Shown: one piece after another, positions 39,187-57,649 of the stretch
How the letters are laid out: each line of letters begins with the position of its first letter
Position numbering within the stretch: the first letter of the stretch is position 1
Assembly (NCBI GenBank): GCA_963693365.1
Contig: CAVNZM010000004.1
Span: 13,702,001 to 13,766,000 of the forward strand
Length of the DNA stretch: 64,000 nt
Direction of reading: 5' to 3'
Origin: Amoebidium appalachense
Taxonomy: Eukaryota; Ichthyosporea
Made by a program: the position numbers and the translations under genes
Notes under the pieces: generated by a model
Told to the model about the DNA's origin: nothing
Databases searched by the model: none
The model's input: the letters and a program-made list of their open reading frames with translations, nothing else

Positions 39187-39762
39187 ACCTAATGCCGATG
39201 ATGTGCACATCCTTGATCTTCTCCAAGAGCTCTTCACCCTGCATAGCCTTCTTGGACGTCTCGACCTGCCCCCCCCACACTGTCACATCACCAACCTGCT
39301 TTCAGCAGAAGAAAAAAAATCCTTCCCCTAGCTCTCAATAATTGTTGCTCAAGTGAATAAGTCAGAAAGTAAAGGAAGAAGGAAATGATTGAGGCAGTGT
39401 AGCTGAGGCTTGAAAAGCTTGCCAAGCTCACCATATCTGTGCCCCTATAACAACACCTAACATTGCAGCACATTTAGCCGGACCCGAGACGAGTTTAAAT
39501 CAATAGTCCAGACACCTGATTCATTTGCGTGTCTTTCCGCTCACATAAGTGCGGTATACGGACATGTAAAGGGAAGCGCAACCCCCTGCGAGGGTAAAAC
39601 AACTTAGCAAAACGTGAGGATACCCCACACATCCACACATACCTGGAAGCCCTGGTCCTGGAACATCTGTATGGCGTTGGCGTGAATGTCCTCCAACAGA
39701 AGAATCTTAATCTTCTTCTTGGGGTAGGAAGTGGGAGTGGACCGCCCGCTAACAGCCGACAT
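32163..39762 (-). CDS. serA: D-3-phosphoglycerate dehydrogenase
   Basis: Thirteen exons in transcription order: 39762-39643, 39265-39189, 38640-38526, 38288-38246, 37753-37628, 37194-37163, 36859-36772, 36106-36026, 35554-35490, 34504-34354, 33953-33872, 33102-33006, 32327-32163; 413 residues, close to E. coli SerA (410). It oxidises 3-phosphoglycerate with NAD+, the first step of serine synthesis. Visible: IGCFCIGTNQVD, NAD-binding GYGHIG (164-169), NASRG with catalytic Arg 246, FPKEP with Glu 275, TPHIGG with His 298; these three sit at a constant offset of six from the E. coli residues. The C terminus (about 340-413, NVPGVLRDINRVL...) is an ACT domain, the serine-binding regulatory module in this class. 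It resembles the bacterial/fungal SER3 type rather than the longer animal enzyme. The 32-nt exon 37194-37163 encodes the dinucleotide-binding loop alone. Confidence 0.95.
32386..32461 (+). repeat. poly-G run, about 76 bases
   Basis: The longest pure G run noted in the window, in the last intron of PGDH next to the branch/acceptor side of that intron. Confidence 0.9.
33269..33598. mobile_element. 54-bp inverted-repeat element in PGDH intron 11
   Basis: 33269-33322 and 33545-33598 are inverted copies of 54 bp with one mismatch (core CAGATTTCGGGAGCAAACAA), separated by 222 bp. The right copy is followed by (GGT)n and poly-G at 33615-33685. A MITE-like origin is likely; target duplication not resolved. 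Confidence 0.55.
35041..35135 (-). repeat. SINE-like element, diverged fragment
   Basis: Shared words GAAGTACACA and TGTATGCATCATAAGCAGAAACC align with the 3' half of the family. It abuts a (GT)n then poly-G tract at 35135-35227. Confidence 0.35.
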
Positions 39763-40598
39763 TTTCGTGTTATCACAGAAAACAACCCTTAGGGGAAGAA
39801 AACAGAAATATTACTATTATGTAGTGTGAAAAGACTGATAAAATGAGCTTGTTGGCACGTGTCTTGAAGTTTTGAGTGCGGCTCACCTCCGGTTGCTAAA
39901 CGATGATTGGAAAAGGGGGGTAAAGCGGAAGGCAGATCATGTGAATGGATCCAAAGAGAGATCCATGAGAATAAGTGACAAAAAACACAAAATTCCCTAT
40001 ACCGCCACAATTCATTAATTTAGAGCTTATATTATATTGAAGATTTACCAAGATGCTTATGCAATGCATGTGTAAAAGCATAGAGCATATCATGACTGCC
40101 ATGATAATACTCAAAAAGTGTGTGCATGGGCAGGGACCAATCGTTGGTGAGAAGCATATCTTTTGCGATCAGCTTTGAGCTGATTGGTTATTAGACATAC
40201 CTTATTGTTTCCGGATCTCCAACCAATCACATGCGTATAATATTACCCAAAAGAGGTTGAGCCTGATGACAATCACCCTGTTTTGGTGCCGGCTGAGCCA
40301 ATCAAACCACGCAACCGCACAACAAAATAAACAATAATTACGTAAATTGCGGGAAACTGTGTGCGTGGAGTCGGAGTTTGACTCTGACTGGTGACTGTGT
40401 AGTGCACGGTCCTCTGAACACCGCCAGTGCTGTGTACACATGTAGACGTCAGCTGTGTGAGGTTTTCCGTTAGCTGTACGCTGGCAATTTGGCAAGATAC
40501 CTGTGGGCCTGCTGGCTTTGCACATTACGCCACAGCTCAGATCTTTGTACGAGCAGTAAGGGTTTCAGCAAGGGTTTCAGCTGTCACAGTGTCGCGGT
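39763..40598. promoter_or_regulatory. divergent promoter region, PGDH (-) and TRDMT1 (+)
   Basis: 836 bases separate the two start codons, with no simple-repeat tract. Three CCAAT-type words lie near the middle: ATTGG at about 40184, CCAAT at 40223 and CCAAT at 40299. No TATA box was evident on either side, consistent with housekeeping promoters. Sharing of regulatory elements is inference. Confidence 0.5.
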
Positions 40599-49424
<8,826 letters not shown>

Positions 49425-50047
49425 CATGCATGGGCCCCGGGGGGAAGAGGGGATAGGGCGGGCCGGAGACATGGAATTGTTTTGATTAATCGCTTGGAAT
49501 AAGGCGAGGGTTATTGTGCTGGGCTGTTGGAAATCAATTTAAAATAGTAATGGTATATCCGCAATGTCCCTGAGCCATCGATTGAGTCTATTCAAGTCTA
49601 TTGGGCGCAAGTATTTTTCATTCGTTCTCATTTCAAATAACTTTCCTGAGCATCACCGGCAGCCAGACGAGGGGTCGGAGCGGTGGGGTGGGCGGGTGAA
49701 CGGTTCATTCATGCATGTGTGGGAAGAGGAGCCGGAGGAGGAGCTCGAGGAGGGGGGGGGGGGGGGGGGGGGGGGGAGGGGGGGATTGAGTGTGCTCTTT
49801 TTCATTTGTTTTTTTGAGGGGGGGGGGGGGGGGGGGCGTTGAGTTTGCTTTAATTAATTTGGAACACGGAGAGACTTGTTAGAGGGCCGATTGTTCATTT
49901 TTGATATTATAAAATGGATAGGGTGAGCTTGCAGCACGTGTTGAATGTCCACACGTTGCCCATGACAATATAACAATAGCTAACTATTATAACAAACGGG
50001 TATGATCAGTCAACCTCTTCAGGTTGTGCCTGTCTATGCCGATTCGA

Positions 50048-50082
<35 letters not shown>

Positions 50083-50117
50083 CCTGCACAACACACACGC
50101 ACACATACGCCGCCACA

Positions 50118-50162
<45 letters not shown>

Positions 50163-50238
50163 CATACACTGTACACACACACGCACGCACAAGCTCTCTC
50201 GTGCGCGCACCTACTGTGGCACACGCGCGCGCACACAC

Positions 50239-50279
<41 letters not shown>

Positions 50280-50333
50280 CACACACGCATCCATCACCCA
50301 TGCAAGCATAAGCTCACGCACACACACACAATG

Positions 50334-50367
<34 letters not shown>

Positions 50368-50396
50368 AGTGACTGTAGCAAACTGACACACACACA

Positions 50397-50468
50397 CAGA
50401 CAGACAGACAGACAGACAGACAGACTGACAGACATACAGACAGATAGACAGACAGACAGACAGACAGA

Positions 50469-50516
<48 letters not shown>
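50397..50516 (+). repeat. (GACA)n tetranucleotide and (GA)n
   Basis: About 18 GACA-type units (50397-50468) followed by about 23 GA units, flanked by (CA)n. Confidence 0.9.
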
Positions 50517-50517
<1 letters not shown>

Positions 50518-50991
50518 GCGCACACATAAAATGTCATACCTGTACAACGCGCACGAGCACACACGCAACTGCAAGAAAGCCACCTCTATATTCTTTATCT
50601 CTGATTACAAAGCTGATAAGCCTCAGCGTAGATATTGTACAAATATGATCTTCTTCCAGGCCCATTTGGCTGGAAAGCCGTTAACGTTGTAATACATCAG
50701 ATCAAGATGAATGGATTTCCGGATCCTCTACTATACCAGTAGTAGTAGACTTGATGAGCTGCTAGAAATTTTGGAACTTGAAGGAATATTATCGGAATAA
50801 AGTGTTTCCCCACCTGCTAGAATAATAGGGTAAGTGAGACCATTGGGACAGGGCGCGTATGCTCACTACAATATTGCATTCGCACTGCACGTGTGGCCGG
50901 TGCTCAGCTGGACATGCACCAGCCGAATCACTGCATACATGCACTGCCACGTGTACACATGCACACACTGCGGCACCCGGGCCCTAGCTAG

Positions 50992-50996
50992 GCCAT
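50992..50996 (+). repeat. target-site duplication, left copy (GCCAT)
   Basis: Identical to 53753-53757 immediately outside the other end of the palindromic element. Confidence 0.75.
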
Positions 50997-51448
50997 TGTG
51001 GTATATTATACCGGATATCTAGTATGGATGTACACAGGTTGAGATATACGCGCGTGTGTACATGTATATATACCACTGTGTTTGATCTTAGGTAGGCCAG
51101 TATGCATGTCCCCCCCAGTCTTGTGCACATGAGCATGGAATTAAACATATGTGCACGTGCAGCTTGCATGATTATTCATGGGAAAACAGATATAATAGTC
51201 GCATGGGACCGACACGTAGTAGAGGAACCATGAGCGTTTATGTCATAGTTTTATCATGAGAAAATATGCAAGTAGCCGTGAGGTATGACTGTGGAATGCA
51301 TCGCTAGTCAAGTACTGTCACCCGATTGGCTCACTTAGTTTATTTGAACCGTGATGCCATGGGACAGAACCGTGAACCGTATGTGATTGGCTCTCGTAGC
51401 CAAAAGGACATACCGATGCGCATGTCTGAGCCGCTGTGCGAGCTCCGA

Positions 51449-51454
51449 TATAAG
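51449..51454 (+). promoter_or_regulatory. candidate TATA box in left arm
   Basis: GATATAAGG context, about 245 bases upstream of the ATG at 51698. The mirror copy (read on minus) lies at 53295-53300. Confidence 0.4.
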
Positions 51455-51697
51455 GGCATGTCGGGGGCTTCAGAGCTCACTCAGTGTGCTCGGCTTACTA
51501 GGTGTAAGTAGGACTAGCACGTAACTTAGCAAAGCGTGGTCTAGTCAACCCCGTTCATTTACAAATATATTGTTTTGTCACGGACACACGATCATTTTAT
51601 ACAACAGCTGAGCTACATCCCCTGCAGCGCTAGCTCTTGCGCTGCATGTGTGCTCGTTTCAAGCAAATACTATGTTTCTAGTTGTTTGGTTTCTAAC

Positions 51698-51943
51698 ATG
51701 TCTGGCCACCATGGTGACGACAATGCCGGCCCTAGCGGCCTGCATGGGGGCGAAACAAGAAATGCCGACCTCATTTTTCTTGAAGAACTGGGATATAATG
51801 TTCCCCTCTCTCCCCCCGGCACTTCACCGTGGTACCCTCCTGGATCAGACATACCGTTGCTCGACCGTGTTTACTTCCGTTCTCACGACCGTCTTGCTGT
51901 GCAAATTTGCGTACTCCGAAAGGGCGCGTACCAGGGCGTCTGA
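51698..51943 (+). CDS. hypothetical ORF in left arm of palindromic element
   Basis: First ATG of the open frame, 81 codons, beginning MSGHHGDDNAGPSGLHGG and continuing through SPPGTSPWYPPGSDIPLLD. The frame leaves the arm after FRSHD (51890) and ends 17 codons into the unique centre. Not recognised. The same protein start is encoded in the right arm, so two promoters would drive converging transcripts with the same 5' end. Confidence 0.4.
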   Translation: MSGHHGDDNAGPSGLHGGETRNADLIFLEELGYNVPLSPPGTSPWYPPGSDIPLLDRVYFRSHDRLAVQICVLRKGAYQGV

Positions 51944-51991
51944 CATATACTAATCCGTCTCAGCAGATTAGCCTAAGTCTACGATCGAGAT

Positions 51992-52038
<47 letters not shown>

Positions 52039-52586
52039 GGCCCGGGTCACAGATCATCAAGATCAAGTCCGGGGCCTCAAGATAGCTGTGCAGCTGCGTG
52101 CATCATCTTGCCTCTGCCGGCGCAGGGCATTGGACCACGTCAGCCGGGACAGCCGTCCAATAGAATTCTAATTAGTGTGTAGGATAGATCGTAGGAGGAC
52201 TTAGGAATGTCATTGTTCGGGCAGAAGCCCTTTTGTAAGGATTGGCAAGGTTTGATAGTATATGTTGCCAAACGTATTTATATATGTAGATGTAGAGGAA
52301 AGGGGGGGGAGGGAGGGGGGGGGAGGATAGTATGAAATGTAGATTTAGACTCTGCGGTGCCACTAGGGGGAGGGTGAGGGGTGAGACTTGGATAAATATA
52401 TTAGTTGAGTAGATCGACTTAGCTCGTGCAGGCGCACGATAAAAGTAGATCGGAATGTTAATGGAATGTGGCATCGTAGGGGGCCAGGTGATGATGATCT
52501 TGTAGGGCACGGCCTTGATGGCCTCAGTCGAAACTTAGACTCAATCCGTACGGATCTAAGTTTGCCCGTCGGAGCCTGGTCTGAAT

Positions 52587-52592
52587 AAACTT
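52587..52592 (+). terminator. candidate polyadenylation signal AATAAA in element centre
   Basis: AATAAA within CTGAATAAACTTTACC in the unique centre, in + orientation, about 650 bases past the left-arm ORF. Confidence 0.3.
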
Positions 52593-52784
52593 TACCGTTT
52601 TTCGTACACGTTCGTTCCTTTTCGTGTGTGTACACTTAGTAGAGTGCCGCGTCTCTAGTACACATATATTAGGATACGACAGCGTCTGGTGCCTCTGCTT
52701 GCGTTCGCGTTGACCTCGACTTCCAGCCCGTGGAGAAGGTCGACTGATGAATGTCGATTATCTTCAGGTGGCAAGTCTTCGGGG

Positions 52785-53051
52785 TCAAATGATTGGCCGT
52801 AGTCGGTTTCCCCTGAACGAAAAGAGAAGCAATATTGGTTGTCGTGTTGCAGGTCGTGAGAACGGAAGTAAACACGGTCGAGCAACGGTATGTCTGATCC
52901 AGGAGGGTACCACGGTGAAGTGCCTGTGCCGGGGGGGAGAGAGGGGAACATTATATCCGAGTTCTTCAAGAAAAATGAGGTCGGCATTTCTTGTTTCGCC
53001 CCCATGCAGGCCTCTAGGGCCGGCATTGTCGTCACCATGGTGGCCAGACAT
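52785..53051 (-). CDS. hypothetical ORF in right arm of palindromic element (frameshifted copy)
   Basis: Mirror copy of the left-arm ORF with the same start (MSGHHGDDNAGPRGLHGG). Relative to the left arm it has 7 extra bases (one C in a C run and a 6-bp duplication) just after the SPP codons, which shifts the frame; translation then ends at 52785. The unshifted frame continues on this strand past the arm to 52655 with an acidic stretch (FDPEDLPPEDN). Broken copy or programmed difference cannot be told apart. Confidence 0.35.
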   Translation of the reverse strand: MSGHHGDDNAGPRGLHGGETRNADLIFLEELGYNVPLSPPRHRHFTVVPSWIRHTVARPCLLPFSRPATRQPILLLFSFRGNRLRPII

Positions 53052-53752
53052 GTTAGAAACCAAACAACTAGAAACATAGTATTTGCTTGAAACGAGCACA
53101 CATGCAGCGCAAGAGCTAGCGCTGCAGGGGATGTAGCTCAGCTGTTGTATAAAATGATCGTGTGTCCGTGACAAAACAATATATTTGTAAATGAACGGGG
53201 TTGACTAGACCACGCTTTGCTAAGTTACGTGCTAGTCCTACTTACACCTAGTAAGCCGAGCACACTGAGTGAGCTCTGAAGCCCCCGACATGCCCTTATA
53301 TCGGAGCTCGCACAGCGGCTCAGACATGCGCATCGGTATGTCCTTTTGGCTACGAGAGCCAATCACATACGGTTCACGGTTCTGTCCCATGGCATCACGG
53401 TTCAAATAAACTAAGTGAGCCAATCGGGTGACAGTACTTGACTAGCGATGCATTCCACAGTCATACCTCACGGCTACTTGCATATTTTCTCATGATAAAA
53501 CTATGACATAAACGCTCATGGTTCCTCTACTACGTGTCGGTCCCATGCGACTATTATATCTGTTTTCCCATGAATAATCATGCAAGCTGCACGTGCACAT
53601 ATGTTTAATTCCATGCTCATGTGCACAAGACTGGGGGGGACATGCATACTGGCCTACCTAAGATCAAACACAGTGGTATATATACATGTACACACGCACG
53701 TATATCTCAACCTGTGTACACCCATACTAGATATCCGGTATAGTATACCACA

Positions 53753-53757
53753 GCCAT
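53753..53757 (+). repeat. target-site duplication, right copy (GCCAT)
   Basis: Immediately follows the terminal CCACA of the palindromic element and matches 50992-50996. Confidence 0.75.
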
Positions 53758-54621
53758 TAATTACGCGTATACGCTGCAAGCTTGGGCTTGCATTCGTATT
53801 TAAATAAGAAAGGCACCAATGAATATTGCTCTTGTCAAATTTGTAAATACATCAAAAATAAGCCGAGGAAAGATATATCAATGTTGCTTCAGCACGAAGT
53901 ATAATTAGTCGCGGCAGTCACACTACATGGATCTCCTTAAACTTCTTGTGGGGCGGCGCTTCGGGAGCTACGTTGCGGGTTGAATTTGATTGAGATTCTT
54001 ACTGTGAAATCAGAATCAGCTTGAAACCTCAGTCCCTATACTAGTAATAATATAACAATAAAAAAAATTGATTGAATGATTTTCATGTTTTATATTCTTT
54101 TTTTACTGCAAGATCCACGCACAACCCTAGCATAAGATTTTTATTGCCTTATTTATATTATCGAATCATCGATTAATGGAAAAACATTGCTTCCATGTCA
54201 AGCCCCGCTCAGTAGTTTCTGGGAGATCACGGGAATTTTGAACGCCCAATGAAACACGGGTGCTTGTTTTCCAAAGTGTTTGGTGATTGGTGGTTTATCA
54301 TGAGGCAAACTTGCTGTTAAACCTGGCACACACAGCCTAGCTCATCGTTTGCATCTTTACCAGCGTCAGTAAAAGCGAAGTTCAATGAATTTGAGTGTCA
54401 TACATATCATTTCATGGCTGTATTCAATAATCAGGCGCAGAATATCTGTGAATACAATGGTTCTCTGAACACCTTATTCATGTACCCGGCTGTTACGTAA
54501 CGCCGGGTGCGTATCGAGCCAATCACGATATTTAGTCCATTCTGTGCACTATAACCTTTTTTGGTGTTTTCTGCGTCGGGTGCTGAGATCCTTCAATCGT
54601 AGGCTGCGCGTTTGGGGACTC
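53758..54621. other. unique AT-richer spacer
   Basis: No gene or simple repeat of note. Ordinary AT-richer sequence between the palindromic element and the 79-bp repeat. Confidence 0.6.
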
Positions 54622-54700
54622 TTGCTTCATTCTGATTGGTTGTCACACCACGGGGTTTCCCGATTGTTCTTCGAATGACATTTGCTATCACTATCAGACA
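54622..54700 (+). repeat. 79-bp inverted repeat, left copy
   Basis: Identical over all 79 bases to the reverse complement of 61579-61657. It begins TTGCTTCATTCTGATTGG and ends CTATCAGACA. Together the copies bracket a ~7-kb segment containing two intronless genes. Confidence 0.9.
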
Positions 54701-54884
54701 GTTCTCCAATATCAGAACAGAAAACGGTCTCTACCCAGATGGCCAGATGGCCAGGTCAAATTCAGTGTGTGGAAAAAGGTGGATAAAACGGGATAAAACG
54801 GTGAGCAAAATGATCTGGCCATCTGGCCATGTGGCCATGGAATCTCTATATCTAAAAATAGCTGCCACTGCGCCGGGGCGTGGT

Positions 54885-55245
54885 TCCGGGAGGCAGGGGA
54901 GGCAGGGGGGGCACACGTGCAGGGGAGGCAGGGGGGGGCACACGTGCAGGGGAGGCAGGGGGGACACTCACTGCCACCACTGGGGGCCGTGGTTCCGGCA
55001 GCAGGGGGGGCAGGGGGGCAGGGGAGGCACACGTGCACAGGAGGCTGGGGAGAGTGGGGGAACCATGGCTATCCCCCATGTATGGCTGAGTTAAGACCAT
55101 TTGTTCATGTAGCACGATCTTCTAGCATGCACGTGTTGGAATGCCACCACTGGGGGGCCTGGTTCCGGGAGGCAGGGGGGCTGGGGAGGCAGGGGGGCAG
55201 GGGGGCAGGGGGGCAGGGGGGACTGGGGGGACTGGGGGGACTGGC
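54885..55245 (+). repeat. G-rich minisatellite (GGCAGGGG-type units)
   Basis: Irregular tandem copies of GGAGGCAGGGGGG with ACACGTGCAG spacers, in two blocks either side of 55090, upstream of the gene at 56032. Confidence 0.85.
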
Positions 55246-55316
55246 ATGCCACTCACGGGGAGGATAGTGTATGTTGGCACGTGTGGGTGTGTGGGTGATA
55301 AAGGCAGAAGCCACAA

Positions 55317-55740
55317 CACGTGTGGTGTCTAAACAGCCTATAGGCATGCTCCGTGTGCAGGCACCAATTTCTACCCTCTTCTGGTTGGTGCCAAGAGGCA
55401 GCGCCCTACACGTGTGGTGTCTAAACAGCCTATAGGCATGCTCCGTGTGCAGGCACCAATTTCTACCCTCTTCTGGTTGGTGCCAAGAGGCAGCGCCCTA
55501 CACGTGTGGTGTCTAAACAGCCTATAGGCATGCTCCGTGTGCAGGCACCCATTTCTACCCTCTTCTGGTTGGTGCCAAGAGGCAGCGCCCTACACGTGTG
55601 GTGTCTAAACAGCCTATAGGCATGCTCCGTGTGCAGGCACCAATTTCTACCCTCTTCTGGTTGGTGCCAAGAGGCAGCGCCCTACACGTGTGGTGTCTAA
55701 ACAGCCTATAGGCATGCTCCGTGTGCAGGCACCAATTTGT
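55317..55740 (+). repeat. 92-bp tandem repeat, 4.6 copies
   Basis: Copies start at TGTGGTGTCT 55321, 55413, 55505, 55597 and 55689, nearly identical. Each full unit contains an internal inverted repeat GCACCAA...TTGGTGC (stem 7, loop about 18). The array stops about 190 bases before the TATA box of the gene at 56032 and could act on its promoter. Confidence 0.95.
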
Positions 55741-55928
55741 TGTGCCTTCCTTTTTTGGTTAGATCTATACCCGGCCAATGGTTAGCAGCCACGGGTTTGT
55801 TTTCATCAAGCTTAGACGTGATACTTTGCCAACCATCAAGGCCGTTTGAGTGACAATGACCGTTGATTGGAGAGATCTATCCCATTGAGCCTTGGCACCA
55901 TTGCTGTAAGCTGCTTTGTACCGTGGCA

Positions 55929-55935
55929 TATAAAA
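55929..55935 (+). promoter_or_regulatory. TATA box of the 56032 gene
   Basis: TATAAAA within GGCATATAAAAGC, 97 bases before the ATG, with an ATTGG (reverse CCAAT) word at about 55865. The same 13-base word is found in front of the convergent gene (minus strand, 59597-59609). Confidence 0.7.
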
Positions 55936-56031
55936 GCAGCACACACGGTCACATTCACTCATTTCAACACTGACACTCAATAGTAAAAGGCGACACACAA
56001 CAAACTTGCTTTTCAAACACTCACACGAAAC

Positions 56032-57252
56032 ATGGATTCTTGGAAAGAGGAGCTTCAACAGCTGCAGAAGCGCTTTGATTTTCTGTACACGGACCATTCG
56101 TCTCGCTTAACGGCCCTGCACACCGACGTCACCAGCCTCCGCACCGACCTCACCAGCCTCCGCAGTCAAGTGACCAATGAGAATGCTGCGCGTACCCCCC
56201 GACCCCCCCAACCCCAGCCCTCTGATGTAGAGGCACGACTGAGGGCAGCCGAAGAGCAGATCAAGACCCTGCAGGCCGAGCTTGCCAGCCTGCAACGGGC
56301 TGCAGCACCCCGTCGGGATGGCCAGGTGGCCTATGAAAACTACATTTTCAGTGGCCCTCGCAAGACTACCATTGCCGCCAACACCACCACTGTGACTGCT
56401 GACCCCACCCCTGCCGCCAACACCACCACTGTGACTGCCCCCACCCCTGTCGCAAAGACCGCCCCTGTGACTGCCCCCACCCCTGCCGCAAAGACCACCC
56501 CTGTGACTGCCCCCACCCCTGTCGCAAAGACCACCCCTGTGACTGCCCCCACCCCTGTCGCAAAGACCGCCCCTGTGACTGCCCCCACCCCTGCCGCAAA
56601 GACCACTCCTGCCAAGACCACCCCTACCACCAAGACCACTCCTGCCAAGACCACCCCTACCACCAAGACCACTCCTGCCAAGACCACCCCTACCACCAAG
56701 ACCACTCCTGCCAAGACCACCCCTGCCGCTAAGCCCAGGCCCAAGCACACCAAAACACCTGAGACTTCGTTGCATGACCATACGATGGACCTCGATGCAC
56801 AGCTAACTAGTGTGAGGGGGGAGCTCCAGAATGCTCGAGAGCGTGTCAAAGAGGCAAAGGCGGCTGAAGATGAAATGGCGGAGGGCCTGGCCATTGCTGC
56901 TGTGTGTGCAGCCCAAAACACCATAAAAAGCATCCGAAGGAAGATTCTGCGACGGGAGAAGAACTTGAAGGCATACACAGGTGGTAATGAGTCTGTCTCT
57001 TCACCTGCCTCACCCGCCAAACGCGTCCATGATCAATGTGATTGGGACTCAGATGAAGCATTCAACCCCAAGCGGCTCAAACGACGGGCAAATCAGGTAC
57101 TCGATGATATGACAGATGACGAATCTGCGTCTGATCGTGAGTCGGTCGTGTATGACCGCAAACCTGAACCCAAACATAAACAAACTGAAGAAATTCCCCT
57201 CATTGATCTTGACCAGGAAGAGTTTGACCAGTATGAGCATGAGATGTACTGA
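56032..57252 (+). CDS. intronless coiled-coil / Thr-Pro-Ala repeat protein
   Basis: 406 residues, ATG 56032 at a fitting distance from the TATA box. Not recognised. Residues 1-50 and 65-95 look like coiled coil (SWKEELQQLQKRFDF; EEQIKTLQAELASLQ). Residues about 115-195 are repeats of the type VTAPTPVAKT, followed by KTTPTTKTTPA units to about 230. A second helical, charged region (DAQLTSVRGELQNARERV...) covers about 250-310, and the C terminus is acidic (residues 340-406, DDMTDDESASD; DLDQEEFDQYEHEMY). No signal peptide or membrane segment, so cytoplasmic or nuclear. It shares architecture and promoter word with the convergent gene at 58767-59513, suggesting distant paralogues or partners. 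Intronless genes with strong TATA boxes differ from the intron-rich housekeeping genes around. Confidence 0.75.
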   Translation: MDSWKEELQQLQKRFDFLYTDHSSRLTALHTDVTSLRTDLTSLRSQVTNENAARTPRPPQPQPSDVEARLRAAEEQIKTLQAELASLQRAAAPRRDGQVAYENYIFSGPRKTTIAANTTTVTADPTPAANTTTVTAPTPVAKTAPVTAPTPAAKTTPVTAPTPVAKTTPVTAPTPVAKTAPVTAPTPAAKTTPAKTTPTTKTTPAKTTPTTKTTPAKTTPTTKTTPAKTTPAAKPRPKHTKTPETSLHDHTMDLDAQLTSVRGELQNARERVKEAKAAEDEMAEGLAIAAVCAAQNTIKSIRRKILRREKNLKAYTGGNESVSSPASPAKRVHDQCDWDSDEAFNPKRLKRRANQVLDDMTDDESASDRESVVYDRKPEPKHKQTEEIPLIDLDQEEFDQYEHEMY

Positions 57253-57441
57253 TTTGATTGGTCGACTAAGTGGCATTCTCTTTTGATTTGTATTTGAATT
57301 GATCGGTCTTGATTTATTTGTTTCTTTTCTCTTTTAGTTTGTATTTGAATATACTCGGTCCAAGTTGATTTGTTCTTTGTAATCTGACTAGACTATCATG
57401 TACGTACGTACTCTTTTTCTATACAATCACTTGTGTTCATA

Positions 57442-57447
57442 TTAAAG
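57442..57447 (+). terminator. candidate polyadenylation signal ATTAAA
   Basis: ATTAAA about 190 bases after the stop of the 56032 gene, in an AT-rich 3' region. Confidence 0.35.
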
Positions 57448-57649
57448 GATTCTGTGTACGTGGACCACGGAAACATACACCATTTTTTGCAGTGCTTCAT
57501 GCTATAAAATAACCATGAGAGACACAAACAAATACACTAAGTGTGTACACGTCTACCCATAGGCCCAAGTGTTGACATGTCTGCCCACAGTTCCCTAAGG
57601 CTTAAAGCACACATCTGCCTGTATGCCATAAACTTTACTTTCACCACAA

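Larger units (their letters stand above)
49425..50996. other. spacer downstream of TRDMT1, repeat-rich
   Basis: No gene seen. Contains poly-G at 49756-49785 and 49818-49836, poly-C at 50050-50081, CA arrays, and the GACA/GA tract at 50397-50516. Confidence 0.6.
50997..53752. mobile_element. 2.76-kb palindromic (foldback) element with 5-bp target duplication
   Basis: Left arm 50997-51890 and right arm 52852-53752 are inverted copies of about 0.9 kb, about 98-99% alike by eye. The element starts TGTGGTATA and ends TATACCACA and is flanked by a perfect duplication GCCAT (50992-50996 and 53753-53757). The ~960-bp centre is unique apart from a poly-G run (51993-52037). Each arm carries a TATA-like promoter and the start of an ORF, both pointing inward. 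No transposase, reverse transcriptase or integrase was found, so it is non-autonomous or of an unfamiliar type. TG...CA ends plus a 5-bp duplication recall LTR elements, but the long repeats are inverted, not direct. Confidence 0.8.

Noticed and set aside
51326-51511. Identical 61-residue frames in both arms of the palindromic element
   Set aside because: They overlap the promoter/TATA region and are identical only because the arms are; the downstream MSGHHG frame is the better candidate.
55105-55347. Possible ORF through the GGCAGGGG minisatellite
   Set aside because: Low-complexity translation of a G-rich minisatellite with no start or promoter signal.
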